From Loxodes magnus (lineage: Eukaryota > Ciliophora > Karyorelictea > Loxodida > Loxodidae), in contig CAMPDV010000010.1 of NCBI GenBank assembly GCA_946699065.1, positions 558,001 to 622,000 on the forward strand: 64,000 bases of DNA, given 5' to 3'. This document shows, piece after piece, positions 25,031 to 37,457 of the stretch (position 1 is the first letter of the stretch; every line of letters begins with the position of its first letter). The translations under genes were made by a program, and so were the position numbers. A model generated the notes under the pieces. It saw only the letters and a list, made by a program, of their open reading frames with translations. It had not been told where the DNA came from and did not search any database.

Positions 25031-25707
25031 GTAATTATTAATTTCTATAAATCATTTCTCTTACAATTGCATTTTAATTACTTATTTTATTTATAGTTAT
25101 AGTTCTATTACTTTTTCCTTTATTTTAATCAGATAATTATATACCTCTTTAATTATAGCAATGAATCTAATTAACTAAGCTATAACTATTTTATTACTCT
25201 AATATTAGCTTTATCTCTATTATAATAGACTTTGTCTACTATCCTCTTGCCTATCCTGCTAATAAAATAGACTTTAACTGTATTTATTTTTTCTTACTAT
25301 GTTAAGCAAAGTTCTAGCTAATAATTTAAGACTTTCATATAAAATACCTTAGATCATAAATAAGCTTAATCATGATAGTTCCTTTCATTTGCAGGTAAAT
25401 ATCTCTCTTCTTCTCTATAATAATCTTAATTACCTTTCTTACAGATTGCTTTACTAATTTATAATGAAAGCAGTTAATAATTCTCTTAATGAGATAGAAT
25501 AGTATAAACATAAGGGTATAAAAGATTAAATAGTACATAGAAAGGATTTTGCTAATAAGATTAATAATCTGATTATAGAAAGCTACTTAAAGGGATTATA
25601 TGAAGGAAGTAAATGAACCTATATATTTGATAACGCATACTAGGCATATATACTAGATTGCTTTTTGTTATATTGGTTACTTTATAAATTTAAAGTAAGG
25701 GATAAAA
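25031..25707. promoter_or_regulatory. upstream region between divergent genes
   Basis: A 677-bp AT-rich spacer between the TBC and OSCA-like genes. A purine-rich stretch (about 25590-25616, AAAGGGATTATATGAAGGAAG) lies roughly 100 nt before the OSCA-like start. A minus-strand ORF at 25335-25538 shows no coding character. Confidence 0.3.
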
Positions 25708-28393
25708 ATGAAAACTGAAGAAGCTAGCAAAAGAAAAAGTTTTTTAGAAGATTAGATCTAAGAATCTTAACTTGATTCTAAAGATCAAATGACAACCTTC
25801 TAGTTGCAGAATGGAGAAACAGATCTCAGTAATATTTATTAAAAAGCTGATCTGTAAGTTGCGAAGAAGCATTTAGCTAAAAATTCAATTTTAGATTGGC
25901 AAAAAGATCCTTAAAAAGGAGCAAAATATTCAATTTGTGTTAATTCTTCTCTATTTGGATAATATGGAATAGGTTTGCAAATGTACTTTGACTTAGCTAA
26001 GCATTTGACTTTGATTTTCTTTATTCTATCTGGAATAGAAATATATTAGATCTATATGAACTATAACGATGGCTATCTCTAAGAAGGAGGGTTTTTGGAT
26101 AAGATTTCAGCAGCAAATTTAGATACTGGATCAAAGCAAATTAAAGTTACTGAAGATAAAGACTAATTAGTAGATGACACTAAGGATTAGCTAAAAATAA
26201 CGTTTGTAGTAGATTATATTATTATAGGCCTTTTTACTCTCTATTTAGTGTACTACAGAATCCATTCCAGCCTTCTAATTTCGTAAAATGAAAAAAATAA
26301 CCTAAACATTTCTAGTTATACTGTTGAAGTGCATAACCTACCTAAGCATGGAATAACTGAATAGGAAGTTAAAGAATTTTTCGAAAACAAATTTGGAGAA
26401 GTTATTGAAGTGAGTTTTGCGAGGAAGTATAAAGGAAATTTGACTTATTATGCTAAAAGAGCGGAACTACAGAAGAAAAGAGAAAAGGAGAAGATAATAT
26501 TGTAATAGAATAATAAGGAGAGTACTTTCTCATTGAAAAGGATCTAAAATTAAATTCAATTTCTAGACAAAAAAATATTAAAAAGTGGCTTCAAATTTAA
26601 TAACTTCTCTGAACTAGAAATAGCTGCAGCATTTGTCGTCTTTAACACTACTGAAAGCCAGAAATAATGTTTTAAAAAATATAACTCAATGTCATGCTGT
26701 AAAATGTGAAGACAATCTAAATACTTAAGATGGAAAGGAAAATCTCTAAAGGTATTGTTAACAGCTGAACCTTCAAATATAATATGGGAAAATCTGGAAA
26801 TTTCAAAGAAAGAAAGATTTATAAGGAAAGCGATAGTTATAATAATAGCAATTGCTATTCTTTTCATTTCAATAGGAATTATTTACTTCATTAAATCAAG
26901 ATAATATAACTTACCTCATAAAGATGACTGTAATTATCTTGAAAAGCAAGGCAAATATGATTCAGATTTGTCTATCGAAAAAGTTAGTTATAATGAAGGA
27001 TCTGATGAGTATTATTGCTGATGCAAAAACTAAAAGTATAGTGATGTGTTTGGTAAAGGAGATATAGCAGATTACTGTAAAGATTATGCTGAAAAATTTG
27101 GAATTGCAAGCTTAGTTTCCTTTGGATAAGGTTTTGGAATATTTATTATTAATTTCATTCTTAAATTAGCCCTTAGAATCCTTTCTAGATTTGAAAAAGC
27201 TCATACTTTTTCTTAGTAAATAACAAAGATGACTAGTAAGATATTTGTAGCTATGTTTATTAATACCGCTTTAGTTACTATGATTGTAAATGCTAAAGTT
27301 CCTGAATGAATCAATGAGAAATAGCCTAAGTACTTTGAAGGAGATTATGATGACTTTGATCGTGACTGATATCTTTCAGTAGGAAATGCGATATGCATTA
27401 CATTGCTAATTAATGCTCTACTAACTCCTTTTATTCGATTTATTAAGTGACCTTTAACTGTTTGTAAAAGACATAGGAATAAAAATAAATAGGTTACTTA
27501 AGGAGAACTAAATACCTTATTCACTGGACCAGAATTTGATATGGCTATTAGATATTCCTATATTTTGAACGGAGTTTTCTCTTCTTTGACTTTCTCTGCT
27601 ACTATGCCAATTCTTCCAATCTTTATGTTTGTCTCTTTGTTTCTTGTTTATTGGGTAGATAAAATTTCTTTGCTAAGAATAATGAAAAAGCCTCCTGCAT
27701 TTTCAACAGCTTTACATGAGAGAGTTATGGACATGCTTCCATTTTCAATAATAATTCATTGCAGTTTCGCACTGTATTAATATGGGGCTACTGATATTTT
27801 CCCTAGCAAATATAAAGAATGTGATGGCTACTCCTAATACTAATGTGCAAGCAATCACGATTTAGGTGATAGAATATTTACAGTATATGGATTATTATAT
27901 ATACTAATGGGGCTAATAGCAGTGTTTATTCTGTTCTTCAATAACTTAATAGAGGTTATATTCAATTATATTCGAAAAAAAACTAAGCAGCAAATCAATC
28001 CTGAAAGTATCGCTAAGATCCCTACTTTTAAAGAAGGTAATCTTTCATTCAGAAATAAAAAGACTGGATAAAAGAGGATTAGCTACTTATAACATTATGG
28101 AAAATAACAATTATACTGTCTTAATCGAAAGCATGCAAAGCTATTTTGAAGATGCAAAAAACTCTAAGTTTGTAGCTTAAAAAAGCTAAAATGGAAATAA
28201 GAATACTTCAAATATATCACAGGAAGATGGTCTTACTTCTAAATAGTAACTTATTTATTAATTTACTTTATTAAGTTACACTCTACCTATTTAAATCATC
28301 CAAAGTAAAGCATAACTACATATAAACTTGAAAGTAGCTATCAGTTATCTGTTTCATGAAACTTCATGGTTCATGCAATATTTTTCATCATGA
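25708..28393 (+). CDS. OSCA/TMEM63-like (DUF221) calcium-permeable channel
   Basis: About 889 residues of multi-pass membrane protein. An N-terminal cytosolic region and two early membrane helices precede the cytosolic domain (SSYTVEVHNLPKHGITEQEV...) and the family signature near EPSNIIWENLEISKKER. A block of about eight hydrophobic helices follows, with the TIP-like segment ATMPILPIFMFVSLFLVYWV. OSCA/TMEM63 proteins are mechanically or osmotically gated cation channels. Exons are 25708-28036 and 28053-28393 around a 16-nt intron, after which a soluble tail (LDKRGLATYNIMENNNY) continues. TGA gives Trp in several places (KMWRQ, CWCK, PEWINE, RDWYLS, IKWPLT). The stop is uncertain: coding character fades near 28250, whereas the first in-frame TGA is at 28391. 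Confidence 0.85.
28037..28052 (+). other. 16-nt intron in OSCA-like gene
   Basis: Reads GTAATCTTTCATTCAG. Removal switches to the frame that encodes a plausible hydrophilic tail; the unspliced frame loses coding character. Confidence 0.8.
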
Positions 28394-29344
28394 CATTAAG
28401 CTTCTTCCTTCATATTTAATAATAAATAATAAACTAGCTTCATGCCTTCTAGATATTAAGTTAGATTAATTATAAATATAATCAGTTTAATTATATTAGG
28501 CTATATCATATTTACTATTAGCGACATCTGTATATCTAAAAAACATTAAAAGGAATACCAAATATAATCACTTGATTTCCTATTTTTTTGAGATTTCATC
28601 TAGTAAAATAATGTTGAAGTAGTTTGATATTTACCTTATTATTTAGCAAATCAAAATATCATAGACTTATATTAGTTTGTCTACTATTTAAATACCAATA
28701 ATGATTTGACTGAGTATCTCTAATATTTATTAATATAGTAGGTTTATTAATTAGCACTATACCTTATTTTTTATTCTTTCTTAATTTACAAATAAATAGA
28801 TCAGTGCTTGCTATATTAGTGAGTTCTTCTTTTGACTATTATATTTCAAAAGCTTAAATATGGATATATTTATAGCTAATACAATTAGACTAAGAATCAA
28901 CCTTATTAAACTGACTGAAAGCTAGAAAATAAGTACTTTTCAACCTTTAGTCCTTTTCATACTGCCTAGGTATTTAATCCCTTCTAATTAGTTATTACTA
29001 TTAATCTTAAAAGGATCTTAAGTATTTCTCTTGATAGCTACTTAAATAATTAGAAGTAGCTTACTTTTATAAGCCCTATTGAATATAATAAACTAGCTCT
29101 TCTTAATAAAATTGCTATTAAGTAATATCTTTATAGTATATAAGAGTTAGAGTTGGAATTATCTATCTTGTTCTTTATAGCTTCTAATATATATAATACC
29201 TTTCAAAAGTAAAGCTAAAATATATGGAAATAAGATAATTAAGCAAGTCTATTTGATTCATAAATTTGGAGGTAATAAGAAAGAAGTGAGGATTAGCTTA
29301 GCTGAGTGATTGAATATAAGAATAGTTAGCTAAAAGAGTAAGAG
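28394..29344. other. AT-rich spacer
   Basis: No gene seen. A purine-rich stretch at 29268-29296 (GGAGGTAATAAGAAAGAAG) lies about 50-75 nt before the next start. Confidence 0.5.
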
Positions 29345-30497
29345 ATGGGAAGTATTATTAGTTCATTTAATATAAATATGGCTGGAATCATTTTCTAAGA
29401 AAAGCAGTTTACTAAAAAATAATAATTAGCTAAAGACCTAACTCTAGGAGTTCTCTAATCGACCCAAGATCTTTGCGCATTAAGGATATCTTTAATCCCA
29501 CCTTCTGAATAAATCCTGTACTTTTGCTAGATAATGCATCCTCATCTTATTCAATGTGCTGGATATTATGTAAACTAAAAAGGGAACAGTGTACTAGTTT
29601 CTGAATATATACCTGAAAAGTAGATAATTCTAAGTGAAGAAGACTTCTATAAAAATTTATGTGGACTTATTGAAGGAATGGCAGTTTTATAAACTTACCA
29701 ACTGCCACATGGGAATGTTTAGCCAAGGAAACTGTTTTATGTAGACAACATTGTTAAAATAGGAGATATCGATTAAGCAATATGTCGGAGATTCCTTAAC
29801 TACCCCGCTAATAATCTAAATCCTCTCTTTTTATCTCCTAAATGCTTTGCGTTTCTGTAATCTGAGCAATAGACAGAGGATAATATAGTTGACAGCTATA
29901 TCGAAGATGTCTTTTCGTTAGGACTAACCATGCTATCTTTATACGTGCAGCCTCTTCCTTAATTAAATATAATATAGAATATAAAAGGTAATTAGCTATG
30001 CAGAAATATTCAGGGTTATTAACAGTCTTCCTCTATAAAAGCATGTAAAAGGAATTCTCCTTTAAATGCTTAGATATGATAACAGACCTGATTTCATTAC
30101 GTTAGATAGAATGATCAAATGTGGAGCTTATACTTTAAAGAACTTTTAGTTAATTGATGAAAGCTTTTTGCTGGACATCAAGCCTGAAATACCAAAATAA
30201 GAGGTAAAGAAAAATAAGAATCAATCAAGAGAATATTAAGAAGGGTAGGAAAACCAAGAAGATACTTCATGTACCTAGAAATAGATTTAGCTCAATATAA
30301 TCAATGCTGACTATAGTCTTTCTTAAATGCCCTTAGAAAGAGGCAAATCAGCAGGATATGTTTATAGGAAGTAACCTTGAAAGTATTAAAAGGAAATAAA
30401 TACTCAGACATAAGAGACAGATAAGCTCATGATTAAAAAGTCTCTAACCACCAGAAATTCTTCTACTTAGACTCCAAAAGCGTTGCCTAAGACATGA
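29345..30497 (+). CDS. kinase-like protein, predicted pseudokinase
   Basis: A 378-residue protein beginning MGSIISS, a likely N-myristoylation site. Residues 30-270 resemble a protein-kinase fold: a helix-C-like region, IMHPHLIQCAGYY, a catalytic-loop counterpart PHGNVQPRKLFY, IGDIDQA where DFG is expected, VFSLGLTMLSLY, and a C-lobe end MLRYDNRPDFITLDRM. HRDLKPEN has become HGNVQPRK and DFG has become GDI, so phosphotransfer looks lost and a scaffolding role is inferred. The tail is Gln/Lys-rich. Exons are 29345-29987 and 30004-30497 around a 16-nt intron whose removal restores the C-lobe frame. The TGA at 30495 is the stop; another ORF starts 20 nt downstream. Confidence 0.75.
29988..30003 (+). 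other. 16-nt intron in pseudokinase gene
   Basis: Reads GTAATTAGCTATGCAG. Splicing joins NIK to EIFRVINSLPLQ and restores the kinase C-lobe frame with its RPDF motif. Confidence 0.85.
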
Positions 30498-30516
30498 TAG
30501 TATTCCTAACTCAAAA

Positions 30517-31071
30517 ATGCTGTAAATTATTATTAAATCTATTTATTAAAATAACACTATAAAGAGAAAAGTAACCTAAAGAGTATTATTCATAGTAAGT
30601 ACTATATCTTAAAGTTCAATTATCTTTATAGATAAATTAGCTTCCAAGGTTATTTTAGTTAAATGGTCACAAGTCATAAAATAGATTTTGTATCTAAGAA
30701 GTGAATTAAAATAAGAAGAATTAAATAGAGAAATAGAAGTAAATTGTAGTATAAAAGTATTTAAAAATGAGGCTAAACTCTTATATTAAAAATTTCAAGC
30801 CTACAGTAAGAGCTATTTCACATATGCACTAACCAACTATAGCCAATCAATTGAGGATTTAAACACCTTACTAACGAATTCCACTAAATACTGTCCAAAT
30901 TTTTTCAAATTACAGGCCATTGATTTTACTAAACTCGCCTGGAAGTATAAACATGCTGTCAATGCTTTAAAATATGCTTGGTGATTTAGGTAATTATTAA
31001 TAATAGCAGAAAAAGAAGATTTAATAGAGGATGACATTTCTTTGAGCTTAAGAAATACTCAAGTTCAGTGA
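30517..31071 (+). CDS. hypothetical protein
   Basis: A 184-residue frame starting only 20 nt after the pseudokinase stop, with no recognised family. Its central part has good coding character (SELKQEELNREIEVNCSIK, and YALTNYSQSIEDL), suggesting a helical protein. An in-frame TGG TGA pair encodes WW, and the frame then continues to a TGA at 31069. The antisense frame is also open but carries no acidic/basic patterning. A 17-nt GTAATT...TAG word at 30991-31007 could be an intron, but unspliced reading gives the better C-terminus (AEKEDLIEDD). The first 40 residues are uncertain. Confidence 0.5.
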
Positions 31072-31241
31072 TAGGCAATTACATTTTTAAATTTATCATT
31101 TATTCTCCTTCATCAATCATATACAGTCTTCTCTTAAGCTATTTAATATAAAAAATCCTATGATATGATGTAAACGATTGTTGTCTAAGGTTTAATAAAG
31201 TACCTTATTTTCCTTATCTAATTAGTCTAAGAGTAATTTTA

Positions 31242-32525
31242 ATGATAGTTATCTAAATAAGAAGAGCAGAAGAAGTAATATTTGATTTGCTTCTTATTTA
31301 TGCATCTATTACTATTTTAGCCTTATTAGCTCATCTATGCTTTAAAGCTAGTTACAAAGGAAATCTAACTGCTAAATGGTAAAATACTCTTTATACTAGG
31401 AAAGCCATCACCTAGCTTAAATAAATATATGTCTAATTTACAGAAATTAGAAGTATTAAGCCTTAGAGAGTTAGATAAGATAATCTTAAGTTTAAAGTAT
31501 CACAAATCACTATCAGACAATTCAATATCCTAAAGGCATTAATTTAAAATCCCATTGAAGCTTTCTTCAAATTTAATTACAATAATAATATTAAGATTGA
31601 CTCTTTGATTTTATATTTTAATGATATGAAATAATAAAAGCAATTAAATAATCCAAATGTTACTTAACTTAGTAAACTCAATATCTATAATAGCTTCTAT
31701 CTTCCTTCTATTTACTAAAGCATTACTAAATATCAGCTTCTTAGCTATAGAGTGAAAATTCCCTTAGTAGATTCTTTAATTTTTAGTTTTAAAGCAAGCA
31801 AATGATTGCTATTAGTAGCTAATGCTTTTAATGATGATTCCCTTTTTTATATTTAGACTACAAATTTTAAAATGAGAAAGCGAATGTAAATTTTGAAAGT
31901 AAAGTAAAAGCTCTCTTTCCCTAAATTGTCTTTTAAAGGCGATTCTCCTAACATAAAGCACTATAGCCATAGCAATAACAATAACAAAGTTACTAAGACC
32001 TCTCATTAAATCACCGGTCTTTCTATCATTTCGTTTATTCCTAAGAAAAGAAGCTAATTAATTAATAACTAGTTTACGAAAGATGAAGGCTTAAGGAGGG
32101 AAAGTGCTAAGATCTAGAAGGGAAATTTACTGCAAGTTCCTTACTTATAAACCGAATTTCGTGAATAGCAACTATCTAGATCTTACGAATACTCTCCAAA
32201 GGTTAAGGATAAAAAGTAGAGAAAAAAGTTAAGTGGAACAAAGGTTAAGAATTATAAAGCTGAACTTCTATTCGAAAACTAAATACTAAAATCTAGTTTA
32301 AACGACAACAAAAGGAAATACCAATAACTACCAAAAATTAACTTTTACAGCTAAGATTATTAAGTATATCACTCCTAATCCCAAATTACTAAGATTCCTA
32401 AGTTAAATCAAGTGGATTTAATAGATACAAGAGCAAGACTTACTCCATATCGAAGAAATATAGAATTTAACTCAAGGCATTACATTAAAAAAGAGCACAA
32501 ATTTAAAAGTATTATCCATAAGTGA
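31242..32525 (+). CDS. hypothetical membrane-anchored protein
   Basis: A 427-residue protein with no recognised family. An N-terminal hydrophobic segment (DLLLIYASITILALLAHL, about 15-35) should span or anchor in a membrane. The remainder is basic and Asn/Gln/Ser-rich, with a second hydrophobic patch near 175-190 (KWLLLVANAF, TGA-coded Trp). The C-terminal 150 residues are Lys/Arg-rich. The frame ends KSIIHK-TGA. No in-frame ATG was found upstream, although the frame stays open for some 90 nt, so a short N-terminal extension through an unseen exon is possible. Confidence 0.55.
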
Positions 32526-33790
32526 ATTAATTTTTGAGTTTTAAATGTCTTATTTAATATGGCCTTTTCTAGTCTTTCTATGTATGAAACTATTATAGCA
32601 AAAATCAACATACCATAAATCTATTATTTTAGACTTAAATATTCTGAAATTATTTAAATTTGCTTTTACTTCTAATCTCTTAATACTCTTAATAGACTAT
32701 ATCCATTTCTAGTTCTTTTAATAAGAATAGCTATTCTTATAAGTTAAGTTTAGATTTTAGAATTATAATTTGTATTATCAGTTTGTCTTTTGAAAGAAAG
32801 ATTTTTTATCTTTAGAAATAACTTTACAAATTTTATTCTTACAAATGTTTATTAACCCTCAATGTTATTTAATCTAATACAATTATATAATATAGATAAC
32901 ATCAAACTACTGCTTGCTAAATTCTACACATACCTTGATAATCCTTACTTGAAACTTCTTTCTTCTTTATACATTAAAATTTAGTTAGAAATAGTCATTT
33001 ATCTTATCAATTTCATATTCTATAAATCTCAAACTTATTTATAGTTAATAACTGATTAGATGCTACTTGTTTACAATAGCCTTAAAATCCTAAAATATAG
33101 ATTAAAATATATGGAAATGTAGCTACTTTAGCGTAATTTAATTGTTTATTTGATTATGAAATACCTATTATAATATACTATTAGCTTAGTTTAAATAGCT
33201 TCTAATATTTATAACTATTTTCAAATTAGATAACTTATCTCCTGCATATTACATTAAATTAAGCCAAAATTACTAGTCACTTATAATCTAAAATATTTGA
33301 ATCATTTATTGCTTATTTAGAATATACTTTTAAAGGCTGCTACAATTAACTAGTTTTAGTTATTTTCCTTATTAATTAAATTAAAAAAATTAGCCTACTA
33401 ATGCTTTATATTTGAACATCCTTTAATATGATTCTATATAAAGGTACTTTTTTTTATTTTAGATCATTAAATTTAGGTTACTTTAAGCATATTATTTAAT
33501 CTGTTATCTACATTTTGCATCAAGTCTATTTATGTTCACCATTGATATAACTAGCTATTAGTCTAAAGCAATGAGAAGCAGTATACAGTAAATATAATTG
33601 TCAGGTCTAATAACTTACATATGCAAACCTTGCATTGTTAACCGTTTTAATGCACAATGAAGATTAGCTATATAGATATTGAAAGGTAATAGGGATATAA
33701 GAAGGAGATGGATAGTATTAAAGTAATTAGTTTGGTAATGCTATTTAAAGAGTTTAGCAATTAAACTTAGACATTTAATAATTATTTAAA
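32526..33790. other. AT-rich spacer
   Basis: 1.27 kb with no supported gene. A long hydrophobic open frame from 32547 was rejected. A purine-rich element (33681-33715) precedes the START gene. Confidence 0.5.
33681..33715 (+). promoter_or_regulatory. purine-rich upstream element (candidate)
   Basis: Contains GAAGGAGATGGATAG about 80-100 nt before the START-protein ATG. It closely resembles GGGGAGATAGATAG upstream of VPS13 and GGAGATGATAG upstream of the RRM gene. Function is inferred from recurrence only. Confidence 0.35.
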
Positions 33791-35212
33791 ATGGGAAGCG
33801 TTTGTTGTAGACCTAAAGAAAATTAAGAGCTATTTAGCTAGAATCCCTAGAGTAGGGAAATAACTGAACCTATTACAGATCTTCGCAAATAAATAGAGAA
33901 GCTAGAAAAATAGTCTGACTTGCATTTTATTGAATTAGAAAACCCTGTTATTCCTCCCGTTTATCAAGAGAGATATTAGTCCATGAAACTTGAAATGGAA
34001 AAAGAAATGCAAACAGAGTGAAAGGATGAAGAGATGACTCCTACATTCTAATTTTGGAAAAAGGATTTACATAGTTGGAAGGCATTTAAATGTAGATTCA
34101 TAGTTTCCGCTAAATCTCCTGATTAGTTAGTTAGACTTATTATAGATGAAAATAAATAAAATAAATGGAAAGACTCAATTAAAAGCTTTCAAGTGATTGA
34201 ACAGTTCAGCCCTCAAGTAAGAGTTGTTCATGAAATTTTAAAAGGGGTAGGACCAGTTAGCGAAAGAGAGTTTGTCTACTTAAACGTAATTAGTAAATTG
34301 AATGACAGCTATCAATTTTTCGAAACTTCTGTTAATCATGAAAACAAACCTATTTCAAATGATCCAGTTAGAGCTGAAGTCTTTTGAAGACTAATTAAAC
34401 TTGAAAAGGAAAAGGAAGGTTAGGATACTGTTGTACACTTTTAAGGCTGTGTGCATCCAAAAGGCAGCATTTTCAGCATGATGTCTGGAAAAATGATTGA
34501 TAAAGTTAAGGTTCAAGCTCATTTACTTTAAGATGTAATGCAAAAAGAAGAAGAGAAAACGGTTCCTATTATAAAAGAAAGCGTTTAAACTAAAGCAGAG
34601 ATTACTTGGCCAGAAATTCCAAAATAATATGAAGAACAATTCTGGAGCATGAAGACGTAAGCAGAAGAATAAATTAAAAAGGATGATTGGACTTAAGAGG
34701 AAAATAAAGAGGATTTTAAATTCTGGTCAAAAGAGCTTAATTAATGAAAAGCTTTTAAGTGCTAATTTATAGTTAAGAACAAAAATTAAGACGAAGTATT
34801 ATTATAGTTAACCGATTTTGAGAAATAAACTCAGTGGAGAGACACTATAAAGTCGTAATCAGTTATAGAAGAAGTAAATCCTCAGGTAAAAATTGTCTAG
34901 GAACTTCTAAAAGGTATAGGAATAGTATCAGAACGTGAGTTCGTTTATATTACCATAAATTATGCTAATTCAAACGGAAAATAGCTGTTTTAGACTTCTG
35001 TAGAGCATTCTGCAAAGCCAGTTTAATAGAATCCAGTCAGAGGACATATATACTGATGCTTGATAATTCTCACTTAGACTGGGAATGATGTAGTAGTTGA
35101 CTATGGAGCTTGTATCCATCCAAAAGGAAGCATTTTCGCTTTCATTTCAGGGAAGTTTATTGAAAAGGTTAAATCACAAATCTTAAAGTTGAAAGAACTT
35201 ATGAGCAAGTGA
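33791..35212 (+). CDS. tandem START-domain lipid-binding protein
   Basis: A 473-residue protein with two START-like domains, about 85-245 and 300-470. START domains form a cavity that binds and transfers lipids. The two copies are clearly duplicates: each has WKAFKC, a later KW or QW preceding KDS/RDT, VSEREFVYL or VSEREFVYI, and HPKGSIF. The N-terminus MGSVCC is a likely myristoylation plus palmitoylation signal, suggesting membrane attachment. The Trp of WKAFKC is TGG in copy one and TGA in copy two, direct internal evidence for TGA as Trp. Other TGA Trps are at TEWKDEE, EVFWRL and IYWCL. The stop is TGA at 35210. No intron is needed. Confidence 0.9.
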
Positions 35213-35807
35213 TTATTTATATACCTTTATTCAATTTAATTTCAACTTCTTATTTTAATTCTTTTACTTATCTCTTCCTTCATTCTATTTCAGTCTTTAT
35301 CACTATAACTTCTAAGATTATTATTTAATCTCTGATCCTTATTACTATTCTAGCTTTTTCATACATTTAGATACTTTAATACCATACATATAATAGCTGA
35401 ATCACTATTATGAAAGTCAAAATTAAAAATGCTCAATTAGGCTAAAATTAACGGAAAATTTCATTAGAAAAAACTAAAGAAAATCAAAATAAATTAGCCT
35501 TAAGGTACTGTAACTAGATATAATACTTTAATGATATAAACTTAAGCTAAATAAGTGATAGGATCAATATACATTAGATCAGAGTAACAAGGCATTAGCC
35601 AATTAAAAAGGAAAATAACCTTAGAGGTAAAGATTACTATATAGTATGATAAGGCTATTATATTATATAGTAGGTATATGAAATTACTTGAGTGAATTGC
35701 ATAAAAGTTAATTAAGAGTATTGTTTACTTATTATTTTATTAGGCTACACTTTTTTACTTTAAAATAGATCTTATAATATACTTAATTAATGAAGCACCA
35801 TTACTAA
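35213..35807. other. AT-rich spacer
   Basis: No coding frame or other feature recognised. Confidence 0.5.
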
Positions 35808-37457
35808 ATGGAGAATGAAAGCAAGCTCTAAAACATCACTCATGAAGTTCGATTACTGGACTATATTCAGAGAAAAAATACTAAGACCAAGGTTAAAAAA
35901 ATGAGATCTTTAAGTGAAAAAAACCTCTTCAAAAAAGTATTGGAAAAGCAGAAAGAGGTACGCAAGAATCTGAAAATAATCAGATAGGAAAATCTTCAAA
36001 AAGAACGAGCAAATACTGGGAAAAAAAATAAAGAAAGACTAGTTTTGGGTAAAGATAGGCAATAAATTAAAAATTGCTTCTCCTTACCTTAACTAGATAT
36101 TCATAAAGTAACTAAATCAAATGATTAAATTATAAATCGTAAGTACATTGATTCTAAGGATAACGCATAGGCTAAAAATCAGGAAACCGATGCTACTGAT
36201 TAATAAGGGTCAATTGAAAAATAGTAAAGCAAAGAATAAATGATAGGATCTCGATAGATTTAATAGCAAGAGTAAAAAGGAAATGATTTGAATATCTGTC
36301 CTTTAGACTAGGAAGATTTTCCTATTGTTCTAGAAGTTCATCATTAGACAGGAAGATGCTTTTGTGATTTATGCACATGTAGGAAACACTTATGTCCTTC
36401 AATAGCAGCTAAAAGATATTAAAATTAGTTCTCTTACAGAACTAGCTATTAAAATGAATACATTATTAAGTAATAAAATTATCCGCTACTTAAAACAGAA
36501 AGAAATAAAGAGTTTAGATTAAATTTGCCATCTGACTACAGAACAGTTAAATAAATTGTATACGGAGATACTGCTAAAAGAATTAGAGAAAATTGGGAAA
36601 CTAAAAAAAATATTTTCAATTACAGAAGAACAGCTAAAACGGAAAAATGTTTAGATTTAAAATTTTTAGGCACAACGAGTAATTAATACCACTATCCAGA
36701 TTGAGGAACATAATAATCTGTTATTGTCAGAAGACCAAAGTAGCATGTTTGGCGAGGCAAAAATCTCGAAATGATTTCTACCTATAATGATTCATTCGTT
36801 AATCCTAAGTCGAATAAAAATTGCGCATTAAGAAATTATGCATAAGAGCCTGCAGAAATTGGACATTTAAGGCATTCTCATTAGATCAAATTATCAAAAA
36901 TAAATAATTTTATATTCCCCACTCTAGGAAGTCCATCTTTTGTCGCTAAAACCACAAATCAAAGAGATTTTCAAGAAAAGAGAGCATATTCAAATACCCT
37001 TTTTTCACCAAGAAAATATGAAGTAACTTTTAAAAACAATACAGAAAACATTGAAGATCTATTACAGCCCATAAATGTTTAAGACCACTTTTAGCAGAAT
37101 GCAGCTTGGTTCTCAGTAGATGAAAAACCACATAATTCGCAAACATCGTTTACTCCAATGAACGAATTTTTAATCTTATATATTCTCTTATTTAAATTAA
37201 GTATAAGCCATAGTAATTTAATAGTATTTTTAATATTATAATTTTAAATCTTGGCACTTATCATTTTTAGCCTTATTACAATTTAAATTGGCACTAATAC
37301 AATTAGAGACTGTATATTTAACTATACATTTTATTACATAAATTACTAAAATTTATCACTTATTAATTTGCTTGTTCGATAATCAAATTTCTCTGATCTT
37401 TTTTATATCGTTAGACTGATAATTTTATAAGTTCTTATTAAGAGGGGTTTAATATGA
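35808..37457 (+). CDS. SAXO-like (MAP6-related) axonemal microtubule protein
   Basis: After a basic coiled N-terminus (about 1-165), a cysteine motif GRCFCDLCTCRKHLCP lies near residue 190, like the CxCxxCxCGRHxCP signature of SAXO/FAM154 proteins. Repeat-like elements follow (SYQNEYI, GTTSNQYHYPDW, STYNDSFVNP, TTNQRDFQEK). SAXO proteins bind and stabilise ciliary microtubules, in keeping with CFAP20 elsewhere in the window. One in-frame TGA (YPDWGT) is Trp. Coding character ends near 37170 (TSFTPMNEF), but the first in-frame TGA is at 37455, after about 95 AT-driven codons. The real C-terminus, whether by an unseen intron, a non-TGA stop or a sequence error, is unresolved. Confidence 0.7.

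Noticed and set aside
30991..31007. 17-nt GTAATT...TAG word inside the orphan at 30517
   Set aside because: Unspliced reading gives a more plausible acidic C-terminus and a nearby TGA; splicing shifts into a poor frame.
32547..33180. Long hydrophobic open frame after the membrane orphan
   Set aside because: The composition follows local AT content (Phe/Leu/Ile/Tyr), with no charged patterning or homology.
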